NCBI RefSeq assembly: GCF_010448835.1
Contig: NZ_CP048409.1
Span: forward strand, 2,550,001 to 2,614,000
Source of the DNA: Draconibacterium halophilum
GTDB lineage: Bacteria > Bacteroidota > Bacteroidia > Bacteroidales > Prolixibacteraceae
DNA: 64,000 nt
Direction of reading: 5' to 3'
Shown: positions 62,220 through 64,000 of the stretch, piece by piece
How positions within the stretch are numbered: position 1 is the stretch's first letter
Layout of the letters: the number at the start of each line of letters is the position of its first letter
Notes under the pieces: model-generated
Told to the model about the DNA's origin: nothing
The model's database searches: none
The model's input: the letters and a program-made list of their open reading frames with translations, nothing else
Made by a program: the position numbers and the translations under genes

Positions 62220-63350
62220 TTACTGTGTTTTTACATTAAAACCTAATTCTTTGAGTTTTTTCAAGGTTTTCTCCTCAATATATTTTGCATTGATGGTGTA
62301 CGTGGCAAATTCACGTCGAACAGGATAATCACCACGTAACTGTTCAAATTTTAACGGAGCCTCCCGAAGATCATCATCATCGTTTTCAATGTCGTAAGTA
62401 CTTAAAATCGCTTCAGCCAAAATGGAATACTCGCGACGTTGGTTACCATCAATTTCTATTGTGGTATTTTCCGGCTTTTCTACATTTGTTGGTTCCCAGT
62501 TGTCAATTCCTAAACCAAAAAACCTACTGATGGCCTGAACACTCATTTTTGTTCCGTTCGCTTTTCCGTCTTTCGAATAGCCTGCAATATGTGGCGTACC
62601 GTGATCGCACAGATTTAGGAGTTCGAGATTGATATCCGGTTCATTTTCCCAGCAATCGGCAATAAAACCTTTTATGTCGTTCGCTTCAATGGCGTTGTAA
62701 ATCGCTTCTGTTTCACAAACTTCACCACGACACGAATTGATTAGCAAGGGTTTTTTTTTCAGGTTTTGCAGAAAATCTTCATTTGCCAAATGAAAAGTTG
62801 CATCATCGCCTGTCATATTTAATGGAACATGAAAAGTGATAATATCGGCTTCTTTCTGAATCGTTTCCAATGAAACAAAGTTGTTACTTCCTTCTGCTCT
62901 CGCCCGCGGTGGGTCATTCAGCAAAATATTCATGCCAAGTATTTTGCAGGTTTTTGCTACACGCTTTCCTACGTTTCCTACTCCAACAATACCTACTGTT
63001 AATCCGGCAAGGTCGGTTCTTTTGCGCATCGACCAGGAGAATAAAGCAGAAGCAATGTACTGATTTACACTCTCAGCATTACAACCCGGTGCATTTGTCC
63101 ATTCAATTCCTGCTTCTCGACAATAGTCTGTGTCGATGTGGTCGAAACCAATGGTTGCAGTTGCAATGTATTTTACTTTAGAACCGTGAAGTAATTTCCG
63201 GTTGCAGATCGTTCGTGTGCGTGTTATCAGTGCATCGGCATCTTTTACAACCTCTGGTGTAGTTTCACTTCCCGGGAGGTAAACAACTTCGGCAAAAGGT
63301 TCAAGAGCACCTTTAATATATGGTATTTTGTTATCGATTATAATCTTCAT
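62220..63350 (-). CDS. pdxB: 4-phosphoerythronate dehydrogenase PdxB
   Basis: This enzyme oxidises 4-phospho-D-erythronate in the DXP-independent route to pyridoxal 5'-phosphate. The 376-residue protein is a D-2-hydroxyacid dehydrogenase with GVGNVGKRVAKTCKILG (about 122), NDPPRA, the catalytic Arg in INSCRGEVCET and the His in CDHGTPHIAGYSKDGKANGT, and a C-terminal PdxB-specific domain (YPVRREFATYTINA). It starts 17 bases after the Gfo/Idh/MocA gene stop, so they are probably one operon. Confidence 0.93.
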   Translation of the reverse strand: MKIIIDNKIPYIKGALEPFAEVVYLPGSETTPEVVKDADALITRTRTICNRKLLHGSKVKYIATATIGFDHIDTDYCREAGIEWTNAPGCNAESVNQYIASALFSWSMRKRTDLAGLTVGIVGVGNVGKRVAKTCKILGMNILLNDPPRARAEGSNNFVSLETIQKEADIITFHVPLNMTGDDATFHLANEDFLQNLKKKPLLINSCRGEVCETEAIYNAIEANDIKGFIADCWENEPDINLELLNLCDHGTPHIAGYSKDGKANGTKMSVQAISRFFGLGIDNWEPTNVEKPENTTIEIDGNQRREYSILAEAILSTYDIENDDDDLREAPLKFEQLRGDYPVRREFATYTINAKYIEEKTLKKLKELGFNVKTQ

Positions 63351-63367
63351 TGGGCCTTCTACTCGGT

Positions 63368-64000
63368 CTATTGATTTTTAATATAATAATCTTTAACCAT
63401 CTCGTCAAGCACCAGGCTGGTGCGGGCTGCTGATTCTCCGGTGCTGACACACTTGCCATTTTCCAGTAATTCATTTACAACCTGTTTTACGAGGTTTTGC
63501 GAGATGTGCTGCGGATTATTAAAACTTAGTTTTTCTGTTCCTTTTTGATTTTTTACAATAACATCGCCATGTGTAAAACAAGGCAAGCAAATTTCGCCTT
63601 TTTCTCCAACAATTTGAATATAATCTTCCACCGATTTTTCATCAACAACAAAACACCAGCTTCCGGTTCCAACAACTCCGGATTCGTGTTTCCAGGTTCC
63701 TGTAACTGTATCTTCAGCAGGGTAGAGGCCGGCCTGATTAACAGCTTGTCCTTTTACCCCGCTGATTTTTCCAAAAACAAAATCGAGGTAGTCTAATTGG
63801 TGAGATGCCAGATCGAAAAAATATCCGCCACCGGCAATCTCCGGAAAAACGTGCCAGCGCATTTCTTCCGGTTTTTGATTGGCTTCGGCAGCCTGTTTAT
63901 ATAACTTTATATTTACCATTAAGGGTTTGCCGATACTGCCAGTTTCTATTAGTTCTTTCACTCTCAGAAATGCCGGTAAAGTACGTCGGTAATAAGCCAC
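63368..64000 (-). CDS. Gfo/Idh/MocA-family oxidoreductase, N-terminus beyond window
   Basis: This is the C-terminal 210 residues of an NAD(P)-dependent sugar oxidoreductase. The visible part starts in the middle of the family fold (YYRRTLPAFLRVKELIETGSIG) and has the C-terminal motifs GGGYFFDLASHQLDYLDFVFG with its His. The nucleotide-binding N-terminal domain (about 120 residues) lies past 64000. The substrate is unknown. It is upstream of pdxB in the same direction with a 17-base gap. Confidence 0.85.
   Translation of the reverse strand: MAYYRRTLPAFLRVKELIETGSIGKPLMVNIKLYKQAAEANQKPEEMRWHVFPEIAGGGYFFDLASHQLDYLDFVFGKISGVKGQAVNQAGLYPAEDTVTGTWKHESGVVGTGSWCFVVDEKSVEDYIQIVGEKGEICLPCFTHGDVIVKNQKGTEKLSFNNPQHISQNLVKQVVNELLENGKCVSTGESAARTSLVLDEMVKDYYIKNQ

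Overview
The window comes from a Bacteroidota genome, probably order Marinilabiliales or Bacteroidales. This rests on tandem SusC/SusD pairs, a hybrid two-component regulator, TAnnTTTG-type promoter elements, poor Shine-Dalgarno sites, the rpsF-rpsR-rplI order, a two-chain PyrB/PyrI transcarbamoylase and a Bacteroidota-type LptD. The genus cannot be fixed from the sequence. There are no mobile elements, CRISPR arrays or rRNA genes. One tRNA-Leu(CAG) is present.

Bases 1 to about 34,300 form one large plus-strand xylan utilisation region. A GH51 arabinofuranosidase (cut by the window edge and frameshifted) precedes a hybrid regulator. Then comes SusC-SusD-SusC-SusD-DUF1735/DUF5627-GH10, the same order as the Prevotella xusABCDE-xyn10C core. 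After a terminator and a decayed GH2 fragment lies a second block: a CE15 glucuronoyl esterase (frameshifted), a DUF1593/Sde182-like protein, a GH115 alpha-glucuronidase, a SASA-type acetylesterase, a GPH sugar symporter and a GH10 lipoprotein. A third block holds a cytoplasmic GH43, an SDR fructuronate reductase candidate and mannonate dehydratase UxuA. Together they would bind, cut and import decorated glucuronoarabinoxylan, remove its acetyl, arabinosyl, glucuronosyl and lignin-ester groups, and send glucuronate towards 2-keto-3-deoxygluconate.

Bases 34,500-37,780 hold a partly decayed deoxysugar oxidation cluster: a ruined rhamnose/fucose mutarotase, an aldo/keto reductase, a fuconolactonase-like amidohydrolase and a zinc dehydrogenase.

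Bases 37,900-64,000 are mainly housekeeping: tRNA-Leu, pyrBI with a possible attenuator leader, an IMPACT/YigZ protein, an EamA transporter, dnaA, an MCE protein, a cell-wall amidase, lptD (frameshifted), ridA, a GNAT acetyltransferase, rpsF-rpsR-rplI, a three-gene acyl-CoA carboxylase, a DUF5916 outer-membrane protein, a MATE exporter, a polyol-type dehydrogenase, gnd, pdxB and a partial Gfo/Idh/MocA oxidoreductase.

Three genes are broken by what looks like one missing base in or next to a homopolymer, and one of them is normally essential (lptD). Sequencing or assembly error is therefore the simplest explanation. The GH2 and mutarotase remnants carry several lesions and look like true decay. 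The most intriguing signal is the pyrBI leader: a promoter, U-tracts, an 18-bp terminator hairpin, and an ORF that runs in frame through the hairpin and overlaps the pyrB start.
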